Shown piece after piece: positions 33,686-45,904 of a stretch of 64,000 nucleotides of DNA. How positions within the stretch are numbered: position 1 is the stretch's first letter; every line of letters begins with the position of its first letter. Both the position numbers and the translations under genes were made by a program. The stretch covers positions 930,001 through 994,000 of the forward strand of contig CADCXD010000004.1 in NCBI GenBank assembly GCA_902806575.1. Reading direction: 5' to 3'. Source of the DNA: Jackrogersella multiformis. Lineage: Eukaryota > Ascomycota > Sordariomycetes > Xylariales > Hypoxylaceae. The notes below the pieces were generated by a model. That model ran no database searches. It had not been told where the DNA came from and saw only the letters and a list, made by a program, of their open reading frames with translations.

Positions 33686-35180
33686 TCATGACTCGTTACT
33701 CTTATCCGGTTTATGCCTCCCATTCTCCTTGCGATCTTTATGTTCGCGCTCGTGATCGTTCGTACCCATCCTGTCCTCTTCATCCTCGAGGACCTCCTTG
33801 ACCTCCTCCCCGCCGAGGTCTTTAGTTTCATCCCAGTCGACATCGTACTCCTCGGCGATGGTCCTGATCTCCCTCCTCAGCGCGTTTGTGTCGTGCAACA
33901 AGGTCTCCCACTTCCGTAGGTCGAGGCCGCGCTCCTGGTACAAGATGTTCTGCCTCTTTGAAACAGTGATCTTGAGCGCGGCTTGGTAGCTGAGGTCCCG
34001 GCTTATAAACAGGAACCATAGGTAGCCGCCCATGATGGTGGTGAGGCCGGCCAGATATGTGACGGGCTCCATGAGGTCCCAGCCAGCGTTAGTGTGAAAT
34101 GTTAGGAAGTAGACTGCGCCCCACCAGCCCGACAGGACGACAAAGCCGGCTTTCGCGATACGGTGAGCGCCGCGATGAGCAAGCATGTCACACTCGTGCT
34201 TGATCTTAGAAATCTCGTTGACTTTGTGGGACATGCGGCGTAGCCGGATACGCATGTAATGCGTCCGGTCGTTGAAGCTGGGTACGCCGACCCGCAACTC
34301 GGCGTTGTGGCCGGCGATCTCGATAGCGAACTCCCGGCCACGCGCGGCATCGCGGATGAAATCGCCAATCTCGGTGCTGCTGCTCCACCGCACCCAGTCC
34401 TTGTGCTCTGACGGGGTATCGGCCCCTTCGCGCCCAAGCCCCGAGTACGAGGCGACGTTCGGCTTCTTCTTCCCTATCCCGGTCTTATGGCCGGTCTCAT
34501 CTCGTTCCGACCCTTCGGCCAAGAAATATACACTGGGCATCTTCTCACGCCCGTCGCTGTCATGAATAGGGGGGAGCTCGGCCTGGATCAGGCGTTCGAG
34601 GTAGGATAATGGCTGCTGGGGGTGGACGAGCAGTGCCAAGGGTTGAATATCCTCGTTCTGGGCGAGTGAGCGGAACTCCCCTTTATTACCCTTTTCGTCG
34701 TGTGTCGCGTCGACGGGGAGAGGAAGGATTAATTTCAGGAGTCGGGTTGGGGTGGTCAGGAGTTTGCCTAATTGATGGTCAGTCGGTATGTTGAACTCCT
34801 CGAGACCATCAGGACGTACCCTCCGTCATTTTCTTATTCATATTGCGTCTTGAGTCGCTGACTGGAGGTTTGTCTGCCCCTTCCCTATGCCAGGGGCGTC
34901 TGATCTGCTGCTTCGTAGCATCTTGAATTCCGTCCTCAACCTCCTTCTCATGTGCGGCTTGGTCTCTCTGGTTTGGTTCCCTCGCAGTCTCGTTATCTAG
35001 TGTGTCTAGTGTATCCTTTCTCGTATATGGTGTTCCTGTAAAACATCGATATGGCACAGCTGGTACTAGATTCGGTCTCGGAATCGGAACGGAAGTAAAG
35101 GGATGGACAAGACGGCGGCCTGCAAACTGCCGTAGGTTCGAGGCTGCTAAGTGCGAATACACTCTAAACGCATAGCTCAT
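33686..35180 (-). CDS. MCU: Mitochondrial calcium uniporter (MCU)
   Basis: The inner-membrane Ca2+ channel subunit. Exons on the minus strand are 35180-34820 and 34767-33686, joined in phase 1 at MTEG to KLLTTPTRLLKLILPLP, 480 residues. The N-terminus is Arg/Ser-rich with few acids (MSYAFRVYSHLAASNLRQFAGRRL), a good presequence. The matrix domain runs from the splice point. Two membrane spans (AGFVVLSGWWGAVYFLTF and AGLTTIMGGYLWFLFISR) flank the selectivity-filter loop WDLMEPVTYL near residues 348-357, matching the WDxxEPxTY filter with its Ca-binding acids. Coiled-coil and highly charged C-terminal segments follow (about 60 residues of E/D/K/R). No EMRE- or MICU-like gene is adjacent. Fungal MCU homologues vary in channel activity. 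Confidence 0.93.
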
Positions 35181-36873
35181 TGCTGCTCTGTTTTCTACGT
35201 TATTCGATAATTACCTAAGGTACCGTGTCTGCGTGTTTGACACTGCCATCATTGTTGTTATATGTGGACGAAAGAATTACATCATATTCAAGGTCTAGGT
35301 ATGAATGCGGCCGGACCTAAAGCTCCAGGATACCCTATAGGTAGATATGTATCTATACCATCATGCCTTGCTTCGCCAATGACGTCACAAAGTATTATCC
35401 TTCTTATCAGTCCTTATAATCATGTGATCGCAGTCTTTAATAATCTCTTATGTAAGCCTTTAGGGGAGAAGTGGGAAACTTACATATGTGCTTATACCCC
35501 CAGATGTGGAACCACACAATTCTTATCTCTTTCATAGTAATAATAGATCCAGGCATCCCACAATACACAGAGCTACTATCCAGACGTACCGTATATAGTG
35601 CATACGTATTATGCTCTCGTTGGTAAAATACCCAGTTGCCAGACATATTTTGCTGCAGAATACTTGGCAACAGGACAGCCGTCTCAGCTGGCGGTGGATA
35701 CGATTCGTTTCGCCTACGGGCTGAAGGACGAAGTAGTCATGGCTTCTCCCAGTCCACCAGCAACCAATGCGGCCAATGGTCGTGGGGCAGGTCAGGCAGG
35801 TCAAATATTATCCCACAATCGTTTCATATAATTCTTTAGCCGCGAACACCGTTGGTTGCCGATGAAAAAATAACGGCATGCTGGGTACAGTGGCTCATCC
35901 ATACTACACTATGTACCTAGGTATGCAACACGGACAACTACCAAAAACGGTTGGAGGCCCCATCGACGCCGGTGTCAAATCTGAAATGACCCCATAACCT
36001 CAGGTTTCTCATCGCGATAGCCAACACGCGTTCGTTAGAAGGAGAAAAATATATCCCTGCTCTGGGGGTTAGGTTTGTTACATCAACACATGGTGAATTA
36101 CTGCATATTTCATCAATATGTTCATTCGAAGAATTTCGAGAAACTAGCGCTCATCCTCTTCATTCAGCTGCGCTCACATCCATATTGAATTATTTATTTA
36201 TAGGTACCTACTTAGGCAGCTACATCTAGGTAGGTAGGCTTAGCCGATCTATCATAAGCGCCTCTGTATGTCCATACGCCATAGATCAGTGGAAGAATCG
36301 GGCTGTGCCGCGATGTACCGCCAATCAGATTTCATCATTGAGATCATGGAGAGACGATCCTAACGTACGTTTCGTTTACCGCTGCCGCGGTCCGCAGTTC
36401 AGCCCAGCCTTACCAATCAACCCCTTGTCGTCAGGACCCTTGATTAATAGCAGCTCCGTCTCGGAACCCGGACACGTCAAGTAGGAGTAATAGGGTCGAC
36501 AAAATCCATAGGACACGAGTATCAACGGCTGTAGACGAGGGTATAGAATTTTGGTTCATACATAAAACATGGCCCGCCGCCCGTTGCGCGGTGCGCTGAG
36601 AGCTGACCCGTTTCGCTTTTCTGGGAGTGAACTCATTCGAAGGATATCATATTATCGACCTACAACTGTCTTTTCTATAAGGACCCATAGGCACCCCATA
36701 AGCACTGGGTATATTACCTCCTAGGCAGGCCGGTCATAAAGATAATATATTATATTTATTGCTATTACGAATCGTCGATAATTACGAGTACAACATATCA
36801 AGATCTCGCAAAATTACCATATTCACGAACCGCATCATCTTCCGAGTTTCTCTAGCCCTAGAAATACGGCAAT
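35181..36873. other. Gene-poor intergenic region
   Basis: 1.7 kb with only short ORFs (35262-35537, 35598-35839) that show no domain or consistent frame. Motif copies near 35909-35922 and 36203-36239 (TACCTACTTAGGCAGC and CTAGGTAGGTAGGC). Confidence 0.45.
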
Positions 36874-37128
36874 ATGGCAGCGGTTGGTAGCAGCTTTAAG
36901 GATCAATTGATCATCGGCCTTGCTGTTGGATCCGTTGTAACCGTGGTCGTCTTAACGCTTGTCTGCGTCCTCGCACATTGCGGTCCACGTATATGCGGTC
37001 GCTGGTGTGGCATGACTGAGAGAAAGGAGAGTTGGTTTGTACCAACACTCGAAGAAGGACATGTGCAAGAAGCCCCTCTGGTACCGAGCAAGTCTCAACC
37101 GATAGAACATCCCAAGGAATTCTCATGA
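36874..37128 (+). CDS. Small single-pass membrane protein (84 aa), hypothetical
   Basis: The ATG at 36874 opens an 84-residue frame with one clear membrane segment (IIGLAVGSVVTVVVLTLVCVL, about residues 12-32). A Cys-rich basic patch follows (HCGPRICGRWCGM), then an acidic, proline-containing tail. The layout suits a tail-exposed or small type III membrane protein, or the anchor exon of a longer gene. I recognise no family. The hydrophobic segment and preserved frame favour coding, but short length leaves real doubt. Confidence 0.4.
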   Translation: MAAVGSSFKDQLIIGLAVGSVVTVVVLTLVCVLAHCGPRICGRWCGMTERKESWFVPTLEEGHVQEAPLVPSKSQPIEHPKEFS

Positions 37129-38092
37129 TGAAGAGATGGATGATTTAAACACCAGGATTAGCGACCAGCATGCCAAATATCCGCCAAGGATCCCAGAGTT
37201 ATTATTTCGCTAGCGAGATGATAATATGACGGATCTTCCTTAGTCTAACCACCCATACCTACAACAGCCTGAGGTATGGATGACTGAGGGGCAACGTCGT
37301 CGACCGTATACGCAACATCAGCTCAGAGACATCGTCGCAACGTGAGCTTCGAACCCAATGCAGGATTGAATCCCGCCGCTCAACATATAATGAGACGTTC
37401 GGATCAGCACACGTCGCTCGGGAAAGGTACCTGACGGTAGACTCTTCGAGGATTGAGCATCACAGTACCACGCATTTGCCCGGGAGAGAAAACACACAGC
37501 AAGGCTATATCAAAATGTCAAATGGCATGATACGACGAGTTATGTGGGCTTGGGATTTATGGGATGAGAAGATATCCAAGGATAACGGCGTACTGGGAGG
37601 TTAGGAATGATTATGTTCGCGACAACCGAACCGGGATAGGAGCTGCAGAAGACCTTTATGGCACCACAACATTACGATAATGGATATTCACTCTATTTTA
37701 TAGATGATGACAGCAATGAAAACAGCTAACACTTCCACGTCGAGATTTGGTATCTATTCCTACAAATAATTCTTAACATAACCAAGAGGCACAATCAAGG
37801 TCCTATTGATTTAGGGCATCAATGAATTAGGCATCCCTCAAAAGGATTCTAGGACTTGGCTTGGTATTGGTTCATCTATAAATATAACAATTAATAGCGA
37901 TCTAGTGGTCAGCAGAGCTACCTACCTTGGGTAGGTAAAAGACCCGCCCCCAACCTATTAAAGATCTGACCTCGATTCCATAGGATCTCGTCTCATGTTA
38001 AGACTTCATGATCCCTGGCAACCGGTCTACCATATCGCATTGAGATAAAAACTAGTTATCGAAGTTCTCGTTATTCGGTATGCACAGCCCTT
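37129..38092. other. Intergenic, no gene seen
   Basis: Nothing recognisable apart from a CTACCTACCTTGGGTAGGTA motif copy near 37919-37938. Confidence 0.45.
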
Positions 38093-39545
38093 GTGCCACC
38101 GGGTTCCTGCACAGTAACCGCCCTTCGACATTCCTGTAATAGGGGTTGTACAACATGCACTCTCCTTTACAGCGCGCTATCAGAGAAGCTCGATCTTAGC
38201 ATCCGGCTAAAGAACGAGTGGATTCAATTAGCGGAAATGGTTTCTTCAGTCTCATGGCATGTTCGGCTAGGCTCAAGCTTACTACGGGATCGCTCTGGGA
38301 CTATGTATTGGTGACCCTGGCCGTCGACGGAGGTATGCATGAGCAGAAACATATTAATTGCGCGTTAACATGCTCATGCAGAAAATAATTGCCTTTCCTC
38401 GTTGGGATGGCTACCTATCATCAGAAAATCGCCGGTGGCGCGAACGAAGGGGCGGGATATACAATTAACCAAGGACCGCATTGAGAATTGCCTAAGGAAC
38501 CACTCAGGGTGTCCTGACTTCGACGAGGATAAAAGACTACTAAATGGGGTTATCAACTTCGGATTCGGCAGCCAGGAACCGTTCTTGCACAGATCCCAAA
38601 AGGAAACAGGTCGCTATCTCGATCTAAGCCACCGATGGAGAGACCCGAATGCTTCCCATAAGAAGCTTCTAACCCTATAGGAGAGCATCGACGCTGACTG
38701 CAAGGCGATGCCACTCGCCGAGTTCCCGAGTCGGACGAGTTTCAGGGATTTAGTACCTCTGGATAGATTCCATCTGCATAATTCAAGACGACAGGGAGGA
38801 TTAGGAAATCCAAGCAGGCCGCATGTCCCCCGTGTATTCCAACGCGTTCGCTACCATATTCGCGGACCGCGCAACGCACAGCGACGACGGCCTTTTTCAA
38901 AGTGAGAAGGATAGGACCACCCCACGGTCAGTTCGGTTTATGGAGTACGAAGACGGGGACACTGGTGTCACTGCCAAGGTCCTCGTTCAAACGCGAATCG
39001 ACCCAACACCGCAGACTTCGCCACATATGTGAGTGAACTCTTCTACCAGGCGCACCAGGCCACCAGGCAGCCTGCTGGCCGAGGCTGGATCCTGCAAGAG
39101 GAATGCCTCTCACAGCAATGGATCCACTTCACCGCGACGGAGCTAAAGTGGAAGTGGCCAACCGTCGCCGCCTGCGACTGCAAGCTGCCGACTCCCCCGA
39201 CATGGCGAATCCGACCGCCAACTTCGCCGTCCTGGTCACCCGCGGGAAAGGGGCGAAGCAGCCGTGAAAGATGGGAGGTCTTGACTTCGGAGAGCCAAGC
39301 CGACTTGCGCCTCCTATGTGTCGCTCTGGTAGATACGCTCTAGGAAGGCTATGCTGCGGAACGTGCTCTGTGTTTGCTTCTCAGCCGCTCCCCAATGCAA
39401 GATGGGAGCTGGGAAAGGTCTGTTACATCTTCCTCAAGGGCCCCTGAAAATCGTGGGGTTCTTCACGAGGAAGTTAATATTCTATAAGAACAGTTCGAAT
39501 GCCGTCAGTATGCGCCCGTGGAGGTCTCTACATTCAACATAGTGT
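38093..39545 (+). pseudogene. Decayed HET-domain (heterokaryon incompatibility-type) gene
   Basis: Pieces of a HET-domain protein appear in order but in different frames. They are CNRGCTTCTLLYSAL (N-terminal Cys region, from about 38114), GRYLDLSHRWRDP (from about 38609; the YxxLSHxWG start of the domain), PLAEFPSRTSFRD (from 38711), LWIDSICIIQDDRED-stop-EIQAGRMSPVYSNAFATIFADR (38757-38880), and RGWILQEECLSQQWIHFT (39078-39131). Visible lesions are an in-frame TAG at 38678-38680, a deletion plus frame change between FRDL and LWIDS near 38750, and TAG at 38802-38804 where the family has Trp (a TGG-to-TAG change). HET-domain genes trigger non-self recognition cell death in fungi, and decay is common. 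Not AT-rich, so ordinary decay rather than heavy RIP. Borders are approximate. Confidence 0.78.
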
Positions 39546-40396
39546 AAATGTTACTGGCGGAATGGCTGTAAACCATAAGTACTTGATCAAATACAGGTAC
39601 TGAAACTGATTACTCTAAGAGTCACAGAATCGTTTTAAGAAATCTTTCGCATTTGGCTCTTCACTTGAAGATCTTCGGGTTCTTAGGAGGGTGATATACA
39701 GCAAGCTTAAGGAAGTACAAATTCATATGCAGAAACTAAGTTACCCCGGGATCTATGAAATAAATATCCTTTAGGGCGGTATCTATTTCGGGTAGTCCTT
39801 CGCTTTTCAACACATGGGAAATTGGTGCTTGGCAATAAGGGAAGGTCTGGGTGATCGACGGTCTCACCGTCGGATATAAGGCAATAGTGCCTTATAGGTG
39901 GGGTCCAAATAGCTTCATAATATGAGGATCCAGTCAACAGAATTATAAGGACGTGTTTTAATTGGGCCAGCTTGACGGTATTTCACTAGACAGCCTAGAT
40001 ACGCAGACCGCGGGTTTCGAGTTTCGAGGATGATGTAAAACATTAGCAACAGTTTGGTTAGCCCGAACCTTGATGCGAGGTAGGAATTCTACGGTAACAA
40101 GCATCCTAACTGCTTATTTCCAAGGTAGAATTACCTAGGTAAGTATTTTCTCAAATAGGACTCTGTTAGAAGCAAGCTAAAGGGGCGCGTAAAGCCTAAC
40201 TTGAGGTCATTGTTAGGTATGCAGCTTACCTTCCTACATCCCTAGATGAGTAGTAGGTAAGCCTTTTTATAAGTAGTACCTGGGCAGTAGGTTGATTATT
40301 TGATTGTACAGTTCAGTTTATATCAACTCAAGCACGAGTGTATAGAAGCATGATATTCCGATTCATCTAGAGATCTGTGAGTAGAAACCTAAGATC
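39546..40396. other. Intergenic, no gene seen
   Basis: AT-leaning, with a TACCTAGGTAAG motif copy near 40133. The minus-strand ORF 39707-39937 has no recognisable content. Confidence 0.45.
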
Positions 40397-40499
40397 ATGG
40401 GTCCAGCGAACATAATGACTATTAAAGAGGAACACACCTATCAGCGGACTGAGCTCGGCTCGGTTGACGCATCGCCTAAATCAAATCGACAAAATCCGG

Positions 40500-42518
40500 A
40501 TGAACGGGGTGGGTGATACGATTCCACAACTTCAACTAGTCGTATGTGGTGATCAATCATCGGGGAAAAGTACAATTCTAGAACGGCTGACTGGAATACC
40601 ATTCCCCCGGGGAGGTGATATCTGCACGAGGTTCGCCACCGAAATCATCTTTCGCCACACCAACACACTTCAACAAATCACTGCGAGTATCCATCCCCAC
40701 GGCGAACAATCTCCTGAGCTTCAGGATGTACTCAGAAAGTACCACCGGACATTATCTGACATATCCGAGTTGCCCGTGATCCTTAAAGAAGCCGCGTCTC
40801 ATATGCAGATTCACAATACGGCCAACACTTCCCCTGCCGACATACTGCGGATCAAAGTAACGGGGTCTACAGGTCTTTGTCTCACTATTGTCGACCTACC
40901 GGGGCTTATGTCTGTCCCTGGTGATGAAAAGATAAAGGATAAAGGCCTTGTTGTGAAATGGTTGGTAGAGAACTACATATCAAGCCCGAATACCATTATC
41001 CTAGCGGTTCTTCAGGCACCAGATGACATCGCCGATCAAAGTATCATACAGCTAGCACGTAAACACGACCCCGATGGTCGGCGAACCATAGTCATCTTCA
41101 CCAAGACCGACCTTATCGACGGAGGCGCTGAGTGCAGAATCGCCACTCTAGCAAAGAACTTGGATATGACGACGTCTAGTCTCGGGTATTTTCTGCTGAA
41201 TCCATTAGCCCAGTCCCAAGCCGAGATTTACTTCTTCTCTCAAGCAGCTTGGAAGGAACAATGTCTTGATTCGAGTCGCGTGGGAGTGGGAAATCTGAAG
41301 CAGTTCCTACAAGAGCTCATCGAGGAACTGATCGAGCATAAGATTCCGAATGTTTGGAATGATATTAATGACAGGCTGAACGATATCGAGAGAGAACTCA
41401 AGTTGCTTGGACATGAGCAATGTACAGTTGGTCAAATTCGTGCATTCCTGACGAAATTGAGCATGCGCTTCCATCAGCTCGCCCAGGCTGATTGTGATGG
41501 CAACCACCAAGCAGTGAGGACAGACTTCTTTTCGGATCGTACGAAGCGACTGAGAGCAAGAGTTCATATGGCCAACGAAGAATTCGCGGAATGCATGCGT
41601 GATAAGGGAAAAAAGAGAAAGCAGATAAACGAGGACGATAGGAAGAGTTTAGACCACCAGTCTGCCAATGTAATTGATCCAGAACAGCAAGTTGTGGGCA
41701 AGGATGAGATGATGCAATGGATAAAAGATGTGAGTATCCCTTAAACGATCTACTGGATTTCTACTAACTTCTTAACGAGATATATGTAGAAACTCGTGGT
41801 GGTGCCGGAAATTACAACGAAGTATTTTTTGCCGAGCTATTCCACGAACAATCAAGCCGCTGGCCAGGAATTGCAAAGACCTTCGTTCAGAGAGTAGGCA
41901 AGATGGTGTCTGTGTGGGTTGACCAGGCTATCTCGGAAGTTGTTCATGAAGACCAGTCATATCGCGAGGTTCTCATCCTTTGTCAGAAAGGCCTTGAGAA
42001 AGCAAGCAGGCTAGCCTATGAGGAACTAGAGAAACTTGTTGACGATGAGAAAAAACGGCCCATCACGTATCATCCGGTCTATGCGGCTCGCGTAAATAAG
42101 TTGCGAATTGAGGCTAGCCAGAAGAATCTAAAATTAGTCATATCGAATGCTCTAGAACGTATGGATATAGTTGGGCAGGCTTGTGACGAAGGAATGATGG
42201 CCTTGAATGTTTATTACACGGTACGCAGCCAACCCCTTTATGAGAACTTGCCGATATTGATATGAAGAACAGATAGCAATGAGGACATTTGTCGACAACG
42301 TATGCCGCCAAGTGATTGAACGGCACTTCATGGCGCGTCTCCCAAGTATTTTCTCTCCTGACATAGTCGCCGAGCTCAGCGTTGAAGAACTCATGCGGAT
42401 CGGCTGTGAGCCAACAAAGCAACGGAACAGACGCGCTCAGCTGGAGGCTACAGCGCAAAACCTTCGCGAGAGCCTTGCAGAACTCCAGAAACCTCCAGAT
42501 TTGGTTTCAGGTTGTTAG
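40500..42518 (+). CDS. Dynamin-superfamily GTPase, 5' end uncertain
   Basis: Three exons from the first usable ATG: 40500-41733, 41790-42220 and 42273-42518, 636 residues. The joins restore DVKTRGGAGNYNEV and YYTIAMRTFVDNV. GTPase motifs are G1 GDQSSGKST (residues 17-25), G3 DLPGLMSVPG near 136, and G4 TKTD near 200. The stalk/middle region follows (NYNEVFFAELFHEQSSRW), and a GED-like C-terminal helix (FVDNVCRQVIERHFM). There is no PH or proline-rich domain, as in fungal Mx/Vps1-like orphan dynamins found in variable copy number. Homology extends upstream of this ATG (RLNQIDKIR), while the better upstream start (ATG 40397) lies in another frame that shifts near 40473. The gene may therefore be slightly damaged or carry a sequence error. 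Likely role: GTP-driven membrane remodelling; specific target unknown. Confidence 0.85.
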
Positions 42519-42950
42519 TCTTCATCTCCGCGGCACGTTGTATCGGTAAGCCTACAGTTCGAACCTCCAGGGCGTAAAGGGGTATAATCTTTTTCTTTCG
42601 TCGATATATTATCCTCTAGGTTATCCCTGGGAAATATAATTCTAGTTATATCCTTTGTATTGTTCTCCCACAATCACTTCAACAGCAACCAGGAGGACAA
42701 CAACCCACATAATTTCAACGTTTCGGGGGCAGTTTGACATCACAACACATGAAAATTTTCACAGATTATGAGAAGCAATTTTTGAATCACGTACAAGAGT
42801 GATATTCCGTAGCTAAGCGAGTGTGGTCAGGGCCATGACAAATTTCAAAACAAATCCAAGCACTCAAACTCTTCCATCATCGTTTTCAGACAAATCCCTC
42901 TTAAACTATTTCAGTTCTCCGTAAACTCCATATCAGTCGGTAATATCCAT
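42519..42950. other. Intergenic between convergent genes
   Basis: 3' ends of the dynamin-like gene and the hydrophobin. No gene seen. Confidence 0.45.
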
Positions 42951-43289
42951 TTAGAGCTGGACACAGTTGAGAAGGTCGACGTTGATGAGAGATCCCTGTG
43001 AAAAGCAAACATGGTAAGCAACTATAATCGTTTTCCTGTGATAATATATAGAGTCATAAAAAGGGGTTTCACATACCGAGCCCAGAACGGAGTTGTTGCA
43101 GCAATAAGCCTGTCCACCACAGGTGCTACCTCCAACCTGAAGGAGGCAGCCTAGAATGGAACCAGAGCAGCAAACCTGGTTCGGCTGGCTGTTGGTGCAA
43201 CCGCCCTCGGTGCGGGCATTGATCTCGGTAGGGACAGCGATGGCAACAGCGGCCAGGGTGAAGAAGGTGGTGATAGTGCTGAACTGCAT
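42951..43289 (-). CDS. Hydrophobin-like small secreted cysteine-rich protein
   Basis: Two exons on the minus strand, 43289-43077 and 42995-42951, 85 residues. The signal peptide runs MQFSTITTFFTLAAVAIAV, with cleavage likely near residue 19-26. Eight cysteines at 31, 40, 41, 48, 57, 63, 64 and 82 give the hydrophobin order C-CC-C-C-CC-C. The C-terminal half (CGGQAYCCNNSV...LINVDLLNC) resembles class I proteins. The gap between the third and fourth cysteines is only 6 residues, and between the fourth and fifth only 8. Both are shorter than the class I norm and unlike the regular class II spacing. Hydrophobins coat aerial hyphae and spores by assembling at air-water interfaces. The intron falls between the last Cys pair and the final Cys. 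A TATA box and a CT-rich leader lie upstream. Confidence 0.87.
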   Translation of the reverse strand: MQFSTITTFFTLAAVAIAVPTEINARTEGGCTNSQPNQVCCSGSILGCLLQVGGSTCGGQAYCCNNSVLGSVCETPFYDSIYYHRKTIIVAYHVCFSQGSLINVDLLNCVQL

Positions 43290-43446
43290 TTTGAAAAGTT
43301 TTGGGGTTAGATTCGTGAAGAGAGACGAAAGTGCTTGTAGTGAGCTGAAGATTGTTGCGAAGACTGAAAGACCGAAGAGTGAAGAGTGAAGACTGATGGA
43401 CTGCGATGCTGATTTTAACTCTAGACTTCGAGGGGATCTTGTGGCC

Positions 43447-43454
43447 CTTATATA
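43447..43454 (-). promoter_or_regulatory. Candidate TATA box of the hydrophobin gene
   Basis: TATATAAG on the minus strand about 160 bases before the ATG. Between them lies a repeated CTCTTCACTCTTC-like pyrimidine stretch (about 43360-43390) of the kind found at transcription starts of strongly expressed fungal genes. Confidence 0.5.
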
Positions 43455-44433
43455 TCAATTTACGATGCTCTATTATCGCCCTTGGTTACTCTCACGTCCG
43501 CATGATCTTGCGCTTTCGGACGCGAGCCTCGATTCTGGCGCCTAGGCTATGCTCCTGGTTCTGCATGCTGATGTCTTCTATCACGCTGGTGTTCCGTGTC
43601 GGATGTGATCTCGCACTGATCTGTGCGATCCAGATGAAAGCTAATTGCAAATACTCCACGAGGGCGTCCCCGTCATAGCCACCGTTCCTTTGACAGGGCC
43701 ACTTCATTTCACCGTGTGACCTTAGTCGTATGTTTAGGCGTGAAGAGAATTCAGGTTTCGATGATCGATGCAAGCCACTGCAGTACAATTTACTTTTATC
43801 AGGCCTGAGCCCATCGACCAATGGCGGCTGTTAAGGATGACATATCCAATGAAAATATACCACCCTTCAGCTTTCGTCGTGTAACCCATCTCTAGACTCA
43901 AGCCACATGGTCCGGGGGCATGCAGCTTGTGCATTCCACAAAAGTCCCCGGGAGGTACCTGGGGCATGCCAGCTAACTCCACACTACAGACTGCATAAGC
44001 GATCTATCGTAGGCGGGAAGACCCGTTCTGGACCCAGAGACTCGGTTATAGGCGAGACAGAAAACAGTAGTGATCGTTCCTCGCACAAAAAGCCGTTATG
44101 TGATCAACGAAATGACTCAAGATAAACAGATTCTGCAGCTAATTACCGATGAGACATACCTAATAACGGCTAAACAACAGTTAGAATTACAACTTCAATT
44201 TAACACTGCAAGTGAATAAATTACTTGACCTGCAAGAAAAAGGGACTACTTACACGGCGTCATTAGTTGGCCACCGCGTGGTTGCACGGTATATTAAAGA
44301 AACGTCATAGCCGCTTTTCGGAACATGTTTACAGTGTATATTATAGGGGCCGGCGACCAGCCTTATACTATAGCTTTCGTGATTGGCAGGTCATCTTTCA
44401 ATCCATGTAAGCCTTATAGAGTAAGGCGACTAG
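43455..44433. other. Intergenic, hydrophobin upstream to second retroelement
   Basis: Several short overlapping ORFs on both strands (43406-43678, 43492-43821, 43734-43982) with no domain; none supported. Composition is normal up to the element border at 44434. Confidence 0.45.
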
Positions 44434-44700
44434 TGTAATAAGGGCAGTAAGACTTGAAACTATAGTTTAATTTTAAATAATAATTCTTTATAGTTTTAAA
44501 GTTTTTGCTTTTTTTTTTTTTTTTTTACGAAGCGAAGCGTAATAATTTATATATATATAATTTAAATATTTTTTAAACGTTATTAACGTTTTTTTAATTT
44601 TATTAATTTAATTATTTTATTTTATAAATTTTAATATATTTTATATTTATTAATTTATATATATATATTAATTATATTTTATTTCGTAAAATTTATTAAT
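44434..44700. repeat. Left LTR remnant of the deleted element
   Basis: Homologous to 15326-15625. It breaks off before the LTR's final bases, where AAATTTATTAATATATTATTT joins directly to internal sequence, so the inner edge has been lost in a deletion. Confidence 0.7.
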
Positions 44701-45904
44701 ATATTATTTATAAAATAATTTAATTATTATTTTTATTTTTTTATTAAATATATATTTATAAAGTTATTAAATTTAATATTTTTTAATTAATTAATTTTTT
44801 TATTTTATAAAATATTTTATTTTATTTTTATTTTTAATAAAATTTATTATTTATTTTATTTATTTAATTTTTATATTTTTATATTTAATATTATAAATTA
44901 ATTTACTTTAAAAATTAATATATTTTTTCGTTATTTATTAATTTATTTTTTTATTTATTAACGGTTTAATTTTAAATATTTTTAAATATTTTAATATATT
45001 ATATAATTTTTAATATTATTTAATAAAAATTTTAATTAAATTATTAAACTTTTTTTTTACTTTAAAAAAATAAATTTATAATCGTTTAATAAAAAAGAAT
45101 TTATAATATAATTTTATTAATTAAAAATATTTATATAAAACGTAACGAAAAAGTTTATTTTATTAATATTTTAAATAATTTCGTACGTAATTTTAAATAA
45201 TTAATTTTAAAATTTTATTTATTTTTATATATTTAATAATAAAAATATCGTATTTAAAAAAAATAACTTTTTTTTAAAATTTTATAAATATTTAAAGTTT
45301 ATTTTTTTAATATAAAAGTTTATTTTAAAAAATAATATTTTTAAAAAAGTTTTTAATTTATATAATATATTTTAAATTATTAATAATTACTTTCTTTATT
45401 TTTTTTATAAAATTAAAAGTTTAATTAAAAATTATAAAATTATATAATTTTTTTAAATTAATATTACGATAATTTAAAAAAATATTAACTTTATTATTTT
45501 ATTTTTTTAATTAATAATTAATAATAAATTAAAATAATTAAAAATAAAATAAATTTTTTTAAAATAATATATTTTTTATTTTAAATATTTTAATAAAAAA
45601 TCGTATATTAAAACGTTATTTAATTTTATAAAAAATATATTATTAAAAGTTTTAAATATTATTTATCGTTTAACGAAAAAAATAATTTAAAATTTTATAA
45701 ATTAATAAATAATAAAATTAAAATATAATTTTTTTTTATAATTATAATAATATACGTTATAATAAAATTAATAAATAATATTAATATAATATATTTTAAT
45801 AAAAAACTTTTTTAAATAAATAAATTATTTATAAATAATTAAAATAAAATAAACTTTTTTTAAAATAAATTCTTTTTAAAATAAATTTTTTTTATAATAA
45901 AAAT

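Noticed and set aside
37320..37380. Possible tRNA (GGTTCGAA-like box on the minus strand)
   Set aside because: No matching A box or acceptor-stem pairing was seen. I found no credible tRNA elsewhere in the window.
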